A stretch of DNA of 64,000 nucleotides from Rhynchopus euleeides (Eukaryota; Euglenozoa; Diplonemea; Diplonemida; Diplonemidae). Below, piece after piece: positions 9,796 to 17,834 of this stretch; within the stretch, counting starts at the first letter, position 1, and each line of letters begins with the position of its first letter. The stretch covers positions 2,046,001 to 2,110,000 of the forward strand of contig OY723266.1 of the NCBI GenBank assembly GCA_963210315.1, written 5' to 3'. The translations under genes and the position numbers were made by a program. The notes under the pieces were generated by a model. That model did not search any database, had not been told where the DNA came from, and saw only the letters and a program-made list of their open reading frames with translations.

Positions 9796-9896
9796 CTATA
9801 CTCCCGCTAGCGGGAGTTGGACTCCCCCTAGTTGAGACTCCCGAAAAGGGTTAAACCCGGTAGTGGTACCCTACCCCCGCTGGAGTCCACCGTGCA
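9796..9896 (+). repeat. Extra internal copy of the right end of the 3.0-kb element
   Basis: ACTCCCGCTAGCGGGAGTTGG through CCCCCGCTGGAGTCCACCGTG matches 10617-10697. It has an additional 17-bp stretch (AAACCCGGTAGTGGTA) after GGGTT. It is followed by CAAGGCC rather than TA. It therefore marks either a nested or tandemly fused element end. Confidence 0.75.
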
Positions 9897-10043
9897 AGGC
9901 CGGATCAGCCCACGGGTGGGTTTGAGGAAGAAATCTGGGGGGGCAAAGTTTGCTGCGACTTCCGGTTTCACCCGGCCGAACTCCAGCATCTATCCAGACC
10001 CACGGTGCCAAGCCGTTCGCCCGTGTCGCGATCATTCGCGGCT

Positions 10044-10424
10044 TCAGGCTGCCCCCGACGACACGTTTGTATCCTGCACCTTGCCATACTTCGCCTCCAC
10101 CTTGTATATGACGGAGAGCGCCCTCCTTCCGCATCGTTGCGACTTCCCTGACAGCGAACTTATCCATGTCAGGGAAGACATGGCGATGATTGCGTTGGCC
10201 ACCTGGGTGCTGTGCTGGTGGAGCTCCTTGCTCAACACCGTTGCTAGGAGCCTTCTAATGGATCCCAGTGTCAGCACACTGCCCCCTTTTTTAACAGGGA
10301 AGGCCGTGCAAAAATCATGCACAATGTTCGTCGCCTCCGCAGCCTCGGGACTCTCTGCGCTCTTCTTCTTCTTAATCGACTTTGCCGCCGGCTTCGCTGC
10401 CGGCTTCGTTGTCGTCTTCCCCAT
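10044..10424 (-). CDS. Small protein with a Lys/Ala-rich N-terminal tail; unknown, possibly histone-fold-like
   Basis: The 126-residue ORF starts with ATG and begins MGKTTTKPAAKPAAKSIKKK. A segment of about 85 residues predicted to be mostly helical follows (GSVLTLGSIRRLLATVL, then QVANAIIAMSSL). The basic Ala/Pro/Lys tail and the spacing of FPVKKG...GSIRRLL to a longer helix recall histone-type proteins such as H2A (FPVGRIHRLL). The resemblance is weak, and key fold residues cannot be verified by eye. It lies inside the 3.0-kb element, between the extra right end (9896) and the true right end, so it may be element-encoded cargo. Whether it is expressed is unknown. Confidence 0.35.
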   Translation of the reverse strand: MGKTTTKPAAKPAAKSIKKKKSAESPEAAEATNIVHDFCTAFPVKKGGSVLTLGSIRRLLATVLSKELHQHSTQVANAIIAMSSLTWISSLSGKSQRCGRRALSVIYKVEAKYGKVQDTNVSSGAA

Positions 10425-10697
10425 TTTTGTGAATCAGGTCTGCGAGCTGGGATGGGTGGAAACGTCCGTTTCGTTTGGTGTGGCTGTACTTCAGTGACGA
10501 GTGCCACATTGCATAGGTATCATGGGAAAAATGAGTGAAAATAGGTGAAAAGACTCCCGCTAGGGGGAGTCAGACTCCCCCTAGCGGGAGTATAGACTCC
10601 CGCTAGCGGGAGTCTATACTCCCGCTACCGGGAGTTGGACTCCCCCTAGTTGAGACTCCCGAAAAGGGTTACCCTACCCCCGCTGGAGTCCACCGTG

Positions 10698-10855
10698 TAG
10701 GTTAATATACAGGACAGCGGGTACGGTTCCCTCGCCGAGGCGCGGTGCCGGCACGCTAATCCAACTTTAATAATAATATTTTTTGTGAAATTTTGTGAAA
10801 TGGTTTGAGATGGTGTGAATTCGACCAGGCGGTATTACCCCACCCATTGTACTTT
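10698..10855 (+). repeat. Repeat module, copy Q (right part) and inner inverted block
   Basis: 10700-10770 equals 5055-5125, followed by TAATAATATTTTTTGTGAAA. The segment 10815-10849 is the imperfect reverse complement of 2513-2545, closing the inner inverted pair. Confidence 0.7.
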
Positions 10856-11106
10856 TTGGACTCCGCGCGGATCGTAGTGGGGTCATTTTTGTGGTCTAGG
10901 TGACAAACTTCACCCGTGAAATGCGGGTCTGGTTCAGGCAGTTGTGCCTGTGAATGCTGGGAGGAGAGGAGTCGGAGATCAGTTCAGGGGCACTTTGCTG
11001 GTTGAGGGTTACAGGGACCTGCAGGCAGGAAGTGAGGGGAGGGTTTTGGGGCTGTGGCACCCGCACTCTCTACGGCTCTACTGACTTACTCCAGCCTCTG
11101 GACCGT

Positions 11107-12903
11107 CTACGCTCTACTCTCCTTCTTCAACCGCTGGAATCTCGATGTGTTCCGTGTCGTGGTCCTGAAGCTTCGCAGCTCTTCCTGACTCCACTCTGGG
11201 CGGACTACGAGTTCCCTCGCCCCCGCATATTCCCTCAGTTCCGACAGAGTAAAACACCGGTCCATACTCTCAATGAGTTCAAGAATAGCGGGTTTGTTTT
11301 TACTCTGGCAGTTGAGGATCCCGCGTGCCAGGGCTTGCTGCACCAACACCCCTTTAACCGCGACACATCACAGTGGAATACAATGCGAATACTGTCAATC
11401 AAGGCAGTCCGCTTGCGCTTGCGTTCAGATGCGTTATTGTCTGCAATCCTCGCGACTTCGAGTTCCGCAAGTCACAGCTTGCCAATACGGAGCTTCCTCT
11501 CCTGCACCGCCTCCAGCTTTCCCCCCAGAGAAGAGATCTGGGCCTCTGTGACACCTGGAGAGGTGCCATCAACCCAATGCTGCATGCAACAGAGCTTGGC
11601 GCGGAGGACACCATCCCGGATAGCGACCCCCCCCATTCATCATCAACACCCTCCGCATCCTGCCGCAGACCCCTTCCAGGACCGCAGGGCCCAGTGCGCC
11701 TGTTCTCTCTGCAGCCATCCCTTCCGTGGACTGGGAGTATCTCTTGTACTCGGAGTAGCAACCGAAGCAAAACGGTGGATGGCTGTGCGGAGAAACTTCT
11801 CAGCGTCGGCCTTGTCCACCTTGGGGCAGAGGGTCGAACCCTTCGAGATGCCCTGGGCACCATAGTATTTGGCGACACCAGATTCAGCGAGAAGAGTGGG
11901 GACAACCTCGTTCAACTGTTCCTCTGACACCTGTGCGGCGAGGAGGATAGTCAAAATATACAGTGCAAGCAATTGTACATGCATTTTCCATAGTCATCGC
12001 CAGTTCCTCGGTAACACTGCCCTTCAGTGTGCACGTTGCAGATCCAGCACGGTCCCGCCCTCTGAGCCAGACTAACCCGCCCATAAAGGAAAAGAGGAAG
12101 AGGCGACGTAAGGCAATGCCTCCGTGCGGCAAGGAGAACACGAAACAGCGTCCCCCCTCACCGGGGGACGCGACGAGCACGGCCAAAAATCGTTCAAAAT
12201 CGTTCAATATACAGTGCAAGCAATTGTACATGCATTTTCCATAGTCATCGCCAGTTCCTCGGTAACACTGCCCTTCAGTGTGCACGTTGCAGACTCGAAC
12301 GAGAGGCACAGGGACTGGCCGAAGCAGTCTTCCTGGTGATCTCTCCAGCTCTGGAGGTACCCGTCCTCTGCATTCGCCTCCGCTTGTCACAAGCGCCAGG
12401 CGAGGAAGCGGAACAACTCCGAGGAGAACCCGAGCTGGCAAGTGTCACTTGCCTGGGCCTCGCTCTTCGAAAACCGTGACACAAACAGAATGCAAGGGTT
12501 ACACGAGGTGCGCGAAGCAGATTCCCATCCTCCGCACAGTCTCGCGGTCCCCCTCCAACTCCATCACAGCCTCGTACGTCTTCGTATCCCTATTTGCAAC
12601 TTCACGAAAGAAGCGCAGGAGGAAATCGAGGACGGTATCGTCGCCCTCAACGAGCTGCGAGAGGGACCAACAGGCGGCCGCAGTGGTGCAGAAGCGGCCG
12701 TTCGAAGCTTTTTGCCACAGTAGCCCAGACACCTTGATTACTTGCGGACATTCTCTCGCGATGAATGCGGCGAAGGCAGGGTCATGTGCCGCATAGTTGG
12801 CGGCTGCACACACGGACTTCGTCTTCACTGCACTGGAATCCATCAGGTCGCAGGTGCAGGTGGCAGTGCAGGTCGTAAGCCGACACACTGTGCTGTTGGC
12901 CAC
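11107..12903 (-). pseudogene. Minus-strand coding remnants of an unknown multi-exon or decayed gene
   Basis: Three stretches show protein-like composition. 12903-12499 contains AAHDPAFAAFIARECPQVI and FCTTAAACWSLSQLVEGDDT, ending before a possible donor (GTAACC). 11933-11643 follows a good acceptor (CTCCTCGCCGCACAG) and reads VSEEQLNEVVPTLLAESG, then KVDKADAEKFLRTAIHRFA. 11560-11107 reads EAQISSLGGKLEAVQERKLR, a stop, a Lys/Arg-rich stretch, then after a frame shift ILNCQSKNKPAILELIESMD and a basic C-terminus. The stop and shift argue for a pseudogene unless they fall in introns. A repeat (GATCGTGGTGGGGTCATTT type) flanks the stretch at about 10870 and 13150. No family is recognised. It may belong to the composite element. 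Confidence 0.35.
11955..12293 (+). repeat. 88-bp direct repeat separated by 163 bp
   Basis: 11955-12042 and 12206-12293 are the same 88 bases (AATATACAGTGCAAGCAATT to GCACGTTGCAGA). The offset of 251 suggests a tandem duplication of a 251-bp segment with the right unit cut short. It falls between coding remnants of the minus-strand gene. Confidence 0.9.
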
Positions 12904-13232
12904 ATGTGGCAGAGGCGAGAGAGCCGTGTACTACGGCATGCTCGAACAACAGGATTGGCGGTACAGCATAGGCTGACGGGACAGTGCAGGGATGGCAGGA
13001 CAGTATAGGATGGCGGTGCAGGTGCAGGGTGTGTGAGGTCGCCACCCGGCAGGCAGCTCGCCGCCCCACCCCAGCCACCCACCCGCCCAGCGGGACCCCC
13101 CTCACAAATTTTTTCATAACCCCGTTCTTTTGAACGTTTGGGATCTGTGCGGATCGTGGTGGGGTCATTTTGGCCATGGGGTGCCTCTGACCACAAATCC
13201 AGACTGAAACCGGCAGAAAATAAGTTTTGACA

Positions 13233-13327
13233 CCCCCCCTAAAAAAAAGCCAAATTTGGGTACTTCTTAGGTACTTTTTGGGTCACCGAAAAAGTGGGTT
13301 TTAGCCATACCATAATATTAAATATAC
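13233..13327. other. Right border of the composite island
   Basis: Contains the 54-bp block shared with 2389-2442 and then AGCCATACCATAATATTAAA, which is the inverse of CATAATATGGTCTGGCT at 2366-2382 (two mismatches). The border sequence therefore mirrors the left one, except that the 54-bp block is flipped. Confidence 0.6.
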
Positions 13328-13691
13328 CTGGGACCCCCCGTGTTTAAGTCCCCCCCCCTGGAGGCGATTTTCGGCCGGGGGGGACTTAAACACGGGGGGG
13401 GCGGACCTAAACACAGGGGGGGCTTAAACACGGGGGTGGCACAGTGGAGACCAAGAAGACCTCTTCCTCTGCTGTCGTAGGGGGGTAATTCCGGTCCGGA
13501 TGGACTTTTGGCACCCCACTTTTCGACTCAGACAGCACCTGGAGGGCCTAGGGGCCACCTGATGACCCTCCAGACCAGCCCACCCCCGTGTTTAGGTCCC
13601 CCTGTGTTTAAGTCCCCCCCCTGCCAGACCCCCAGGGGGGGACTTAAACACGGGGGTAAGGGGGGGGGACTTATACACGGGGGGTCCCAGG
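13328..13691. mobile_element. MITE-1 family, full copy (364 bp)
   Basis: CCTGGGACCCCCCGTGTTTA at the left, inverted TCCCAGG at the right, TA duplication at 13326-13327 and 13692-13693. The interior has repeated (C)TTAAACACGGGGG motifs in both orientations, so the element can fold extensively. Non-coding. TA duplication suggests Tc1/mariner-type mobilisation. Confidence 0.88.
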
Positions 13692-13737
13692 TACGCATAA
13701 TATTAAATATTCAATTTAATATTATGCGGGGGGGGGG

Positions 13738-14337
13738 GGGGTTTAACATTGCGAGAAGGTGCTGGGAGATTTACTTTTCCATTCCCTCTCGACGATCAAA
13801 CCCCCCTCCACTGCTAAGAATAAGGTTTGGGGGTCCGGGACTTGCTTGTTTTGGGACAAGGGGCGGGAGAGGGGCGTGTTGGGCGACCGGAAACCCGGTT
13901 CACTTGCATGTTTGAAGCCCGTGCAGATTGTGGTGGGGTCATTTTGGTCATGTGGTGCCTGCCTTCATGAGGGTGAAGACCAGCCAACGGACTTGGGGCT
14001 CGGGACTTGGGACTTGGCCATATTCTCAGCAGTGACCCCTCCCCCCCCCGCTCCCTGTGACATCCACACCAAATCGATATGTCACACCCCCCCTTTCCCC
14101 AGCGCGTTGTGTGCGGGTTTGCGGGCAGATGGCCGGTCAACCGGCGCGGCCACCGGTCTGCCGGTGAACGGTCAGATGGCCGGTCAACGGGTTACTTCCT
14201 GACCGGTCAACCGGCCGGTCGGTGTCCAAGTTACCCCACTACAGTCAGCACGGAGTCAAAGGAACGCACTGGGGCCCGAGACGTGAGGACCTCCTGCAAG
14301 CCCCCTCCAGGCGTGTGCATTCAGGATTTTTGGCGCC
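13738..14337. other. Repeat fragments, no gene recognised
   Basis: 13742-13808 (TTTAACATTGCGAGAAGGTG to CAAACCCCCC) recurs at 59912-59978 with few changes. 13921-13945 carries the GTGGTGGGGTCATTTTGG repeat also seen near 10873, 13150 and 19204. 14110-14225 has several CCGGTCAACCGG-type short repeats. Confidence 0.6.
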
Positions 14338-14450
14338 ATTTACCGTCACTTAGTGTCACTTAACGTCACTTACAGTCACTTACCAACACTTACGGTCACT
14401 TACCAACACTTACGGTCACTTACCGTCACTTAGTGTCACTTAGCGTCACA
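14338..14450 (+). repeat. Minisatellite of 11-bp units (CACTTACGGT type)
   Basis: About ten consecutive variants of GTCACTTACCG/AACACTTACGG, with the third and eighth positions varying. No spacers are present, so this is not a CRISPR array. Confidence 0.9.
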
Positions 14451-14475
14451 GGAGCTGACCTCATTTGGCCTATTA

Positions 14476-14839
14476 CCTGGGACCCCCCGTGTTTAAGTCC
14501 CCCCCCTGGAGGCGATTTTCGGCCGGGGGGGACTTAAACACGGGGGGGGCGGACCTAAACACAGGGGGGGCTTAAACACGGGGGTGGCACAGTGGAGACC
14601 AAGAAGACCTCTTCCTCTGCTGTCGTAGGGGAGTAATTCCGGTCCGGATGGACTTTTCGCACCCCACTTTTCGACTCTGACAGCACCTGGAGGGCCTAGG
14701 GGCCACCTGATGACCCTCCAGACCAGCCCACCCCCGTGTTTAGGTCCCCCTGTGTTTAAGTCCCCCCCCTGCCAGACCCCCAGGGGGGGACTTAAACACG
14801 GGGGTAAGGGGGGGGGACTTATACACGGGGGGTCCCAGG
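14476..14839. mobile_element. MITE-1 family, full copy (364 bp)
   Basis: Same length and orientation as the copy at 13328, with very few differences. TA at 14474-14475 and 14840-14841. Confidence 0.88.
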
Positions 14840-14853
14840 TATAATATTAAATA

Positions 14854-15182
14854 CCGTATACGTAAATATTTTGGAACGTAAATATTATGGAACGTAAATA
14901 TTTTGGAACGCTGGTGGGTTGGCGTTCCAGATTTTTTTCGTTCCATAATATTTACAGGGCTTTCTGCGACTCGGGGACTTGGACCAGGTGATCGGACGGC
15001 ATACAGAGTCCCTGACGGGACCTACTCGTGCACTTTTCGCGCGATTCCTGACGCAAGCCGTCCTCACCACCGAGTCCCCAACTGGCCCTGTAAATATTAT
15101 GGAACGTAAATATTATGGAACGGACCGGCCAAAAATGGGCCCGTTCCATAATATTTACGTTCCATAATATTTACGTATACGG
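14854..15182. mobile_element. MITE-2 family, 329-bp copy
   Basis: Ends CCGTATACG and CGTATACGG, TA on both sides (14852-14853, 15183-15184). Subterminal 16-bp units CGTAAATATTATGGAA occur three times at the left and in inverted form at the right. Non-coding. Confidence 0.85.
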
Positions 15183-15186
15183 TATA

Positions 15187-15292
15187 CCTGGGACCCCCCG
15201 TGTATAAGTCCCCCCCCTTTACCCCCGTGTTTAAGTCCCCCCCTGGGGGTCTGGCGGGGGGGGGACTTAAACACGGTGGTAAGGGGAGGGTG
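15187..15292. mobile_element. MITE-1 fragment, left end only
   Basis: Begins CCTGGGACCCCCCGTGTATA directly after TA and breaks off near 15292 in C-rich sequence. The other end is missing. Confidence 0.7.
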
Positions 15293-15640
15293 CCCCAGCC
15301 CAGCCCCCCCCCCCCCCCCCGCCGCCGCCCCCGGCCGGGGGTGGGCTGGGCTGGGCTGGGCGGGGGGTTTGGGGTGGACAGGGCTGGGCGGGGGGGGGCG
15401 TTTGGGGTGCATATGGTGTCATGTGAATCGGCAAGCTTTGGCATTTCTTCACTTAGTGATGACCCCTCCCCGAGCCCATGAACCCAAATCAGCAAACTCC
15501 TCGTCTTTTTCCCTGCTAGCACCTGCAAGCACACCACCGACTCGCAAACCCCTTGTGTCCTGATCTCTCCCCTCGCACCTCCTGTCACTTGCACATCCAC
15601 ACATCCTCATGATGATGCCTGTGAGGTTAATATTCGTCGA
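15293..15640. other. GC-rich low-complexity stretch and 5' remains of the pogo-like element
   Basis: 15300-15405 is runs of C followed by GGGCTGGGCT-type repeats. From 15430 to 15640 the sequence may be the decayed upstream part of the transposase gene, but no frame is convincing. Confidence 0.4.
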
Positions 15641-16627
15641 GTGATTCCTGTGACTCCCATGTTGATCTGGCAAGGCCCACGCACACGCAATACTGGGCGA
15701 GGACGCCCAACCGTCTACCAAAATCGCGAGGAGCTGTCCGGGAACGGCGTTCACTTCACCTGCCAGGCTGAGGGTAGGATGAACACCCCCGTGATGCTTG
15801 AGTACTTGGAGACCCTACCCCAACTTCCCGCAACTGAAAAGGCACTGCTTGTAATGGATGGTTATGCCAATCACTACGTAACTGAAGTTGTCAAGAGAGC
15901 GCGTGAGAAGGGATTTATTATTTTTATTACGCACACGACTTTCGCGCGGAAAGTGTCATTCAGCTCTGCCAAACGTGCTCTACACACCACCCCCTTCATC
16001 AGGCAAGTGGGTTTGTAAGTGTGTGTGGAAGCGTCAACGCATCAAACGAAGTATCAACAGTAGAGAAAGAGCGGCAGAGTTGAAGTGACACTTTTCATCC
16101 CGCCCAACCGCTCTGGTCGTCTCAACATTGGTGACCAGAGCGGTTGCAATCTCAAAGTCCGGAAGAGCCTGAAGGACCTGTGGTCATCATGGGCAGGTCC
16201 TTTGCTCGTGAAGTTGGAGGAAGGTGAGAAGCTCGCCCCACCCCGCCGCCCACAAGTGTGCCAGTGGCTGAGGGATGCCTACAGGTCGGTCTCGGATGAG
16301 AACGTCTGTAGTGCCTTCCGTGCTGCCCTCTGGCCCTCAGCTCTGTGTCAAAAGAACATGGATGTCACAGAGCTGAGGAACACACCTTGTGTGCGCTACC
16401 ACCCCTCCCAGGATGTCCTGGATTTGCGGGAATCTGTGCATGACTGTGTCGTTCAGATATCCCAGGATGATTTTGAAATCCTAAGTGGCATTGAGGACAA
16501 GAAGGTAGGAGACAGGTGGGGGTTCACACGGATTGTGTCCGGTCCTCAGTACGAAGGCCGTGGCCAACGCCGTCAGCTGATCCCGGGACCCAACATGGAG
16601 TATGTTGAGTTCCGAAAGGTCGCCTAA
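15641..16627 (+). pseudogene. pogo/Tc1-type DDE transposase, 5'-truncated and split by a MITE
   Basis: Two open stretches in the same frame belong to one DDE_1-type (pogo/jerky) transposase core. The first (15641-16018) has GVHFTCQAEGRMNTPVMLEY and LLVMDGYANHYVTEVVKRA, containing the second acidic residue (D in MDG). The second (16085-16627) starts TLFIPPNRSGRLNIGDQSG, which gives the third catalytic D in the family's FxPPNxxGxLxxxDxG context. It continues with about 150 C-terminal residues. A 143-bp MITE-like insertion (15951-16093) with a stop separates them. The part with the first catalytic Asp and the DNA-binding domain is missing. The surrounding MITEs use TA sites, as Tc1/mariner enzymes do. 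That it mobilised them is only a possibility. Confidence 0.8.
15951..16093. mobile_element. MITE-like insertion with AAGTGTCA ends
   Basis: AAGTGTCATTCAGCTCTGCC at the left faces GGCAGAGTTGAAGTGACACT at the right (inverted, with a one-base gap and two mismatches). The right half (GTGTGGAAGCGTCAACGCA and the ACACTT end) matches 20687-20752. It splits the pogo-like transposase in frame. Confidence 0.65.
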
Positions 16628-16636
16628 GACCGATCC

Positions 16637-16703
16637 TGGGGCCTTCGCTCTGTGTCTGCCGCCAAGGAGGCGACTTTCTTTTCCGCACACTGAAGGCCCC
16701 CAT
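16637..16703. mobile_element. Short MITE-3 family copy
   Basis: TGGGGCCTTCGCTCTGTGTC at the left and GAAGGCCCCCATTA at the right form the inverted ends. It starts ten bases after the transposase stop. Confidence 0.6.
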
Positions 16704-17083
16704 TAGAGATAGATGTGAATGTAGAGTAAAGGATGTCTCCCGACCCACCTCCCCATGATCCCCCTGACCAGTTTGCGCCGTCCCGACCCACCTCGCCCAT
16801 TGTCCCCTGTCAGCCAGTTTGCCTCCCACCCAACCCCTTACCCCCGTGTTTAAGTCCCCCCCCCCCCCGAAAATCGCCTCCAGGGGGGGGACTTAAACAC
16901 GGGGGGTCCCAGGTACATCTTATAATATGCGTGTACGGGAGCCATAATTTGCATTTTCAAAAAACATAAAAATTGCCCATATTTGAACATAAGATGTACA
17001 TCTTATGTTCAAATTTCGCTTTTTTATGGCATTTTCCAGTGCCTAGTGGACACTGTAAACAGAAAAGTCGAATATAAGATGTA
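16704..17083. other. MITE-1 remnant and palindrome, no gene
   Basis: 16840-16913 is a MITE-1 copy reduced to its two ends (GAAAATCGCCTCC core). 16983-17014 is a near-perfect palindrome (TTGAACATAAGATGTACATC and its inverse). The host sequence for the next MITE-1 insertion reads AATATAAGATG up to TA. Confidence 0.65.
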
Positions 17084-17447
17084 CCTGGGACCCCCCGTGT
17101 ATAAGTCCCCCCCCCTTACCCCCGTGTTTAAGTCCCCCCCTGGGGGTCTGGCAGGGGGGGGACTTAAACACAGGGGGACCTAAACACGGGGGTGGGCTGG
17201 TCTGGAGGGTCATCAGGTGGCCCCTAGGCCCTCCAGGTGCTGTCAGAGTCGAAAAGTGGGGTGCCAAAAGTCCATCCGGACCGGAATTACCCCCCTACGA
17301 CAGCAGAGGAAGAGGTCTTCTTGGTCTCCACTGTGCCACCCCCGTGTTTAAGCCCCCCCTGTGTTTAGGTCCGCCCCCCCCGTGTTTAAGTCCCCCCCGG
17401 CCGAAAATCGCCTCCAGGGGGGGGACTTAAACACGGGGGGTCCCAGG
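17084..17447. mobile_element. MITE-1 family, full copy (364 bp), opposite orientation
   Basis: TA duplication at 17082-17083 and 17448-17449. The flanks themselves are inverted (ATATAAGATGTA ... TACATCTTATAT), so the element sits in the centre of a palindromic target. Confidence 0.88.
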
Positions 17448-17487
17448 TACATCTTATATTCCATTTATATTTTGGGATTTCAAAATA

Positions 17488-17832
17488 CCGTATACGTAAA
17501 TATTATGGAACGTAAATATTATGGAACGTAAATATTATGGAACGTAAATATTTTGGAACGCTGGTGGGTTGGCGTTCCAGATTTTTTTCGTTCCATAATA
17601 TTTACAGGGCTTTCTGCGACTCGGGGACTTGGACCAGGTGATCGGACGGCATGCAGAGTCCCTGACGGGACCTACTCGTGCACTTTTCGCGCGATTCCTG
17701 ACGCAAGCCGTCCTCACCACCGAGTCCCCAACTGGCCCTGTAAATATTTTGGAACGTAAATATTATGGAACGGACCGGCCAAAAATGGGCCCGTTCCATA
17801 ATATTTACGTTCCATAATATTTACGTATACGG
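17488..17832. mobile_element. MITE-2 family, 345-bp copy
   Basis: Same as 14854-15182 except for one extra 16-bp CGTAAATATTATGGAA unit at the left end and a few substitutions. TA on both sides (17486-17487, 17833-17834). Confidence 0.85.
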
Positions 17833-17834
17833 TA

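Larger units (their letters stand above)
7659..10697. mobile_element. 3.0-kb DNA transposon with CAC...GTG ends, TA duplication and subterminal palindromes
   Basis: The ends are CACGGTGGACTCCAGCGG and its exact inverse. TA is present at 7657-7658 and 10698-10699, and a single TA at the empty site in copy P (5053-5054). The inverted similarity extends about 155 bp inward and includes several copies of the palindrome GACTCCCGCTAGCGGGAGTC and its variant with CTAGGGGGAGTC. CAC termini, a short target duplication and repeated subterminal motifs resemble the CACTA/Mirage group, where Mirage elements use TA. That assignment is inference; no transposase core was recognised. The interior carries a broken minus-strand gene, a hAT-like insertion, an extra copy of the right end at 9796-9896 and a second minus-strand ORF. 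Confidence 0.75.
2453..13232. mobile_element. Composite repeat island bounded by inverted sequence blocks
   Basis: The outer marks are an inverted pair: TGTCAAAACTTATTTTCT at 2453-2470, preceded by a G run, and its exact reverse complement at 13215-13232, followed by a C run. A second, imperfect inverted pair lies further in: 2513-2545 with 10815-10849, sharing the GGGTAATACCGCC and CGAATTCAC cores. Just outside the left mark (2389-2442) and the right mark (13241-13294) is a 54-bp block with three mismatches, in direct rather than inverted orientation. Inside are two copies of one repeat module, each broken by a different transposon, a large repeat-built ORF and minus-strand coding remnants. 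The whole may be one old element of about 10.8 kb or several nested ones; this is inference from the inverted blocks. Confidence 0.45.

Noticed and set aside
2389..13294. 54-bp direct repeats as a target-site duplication of the composite island
   Set aside because: Far longer than any known target duplication, and the sequence outside it is inverted; a local inversion in a border explains it better.
14338..14450. Regular short repeats that might suggest a CRISPR array
   Set aside because: Units of 11 bp follow each other without spacers and vary internally; the genome is eukaryotic. It is a minisatellite.
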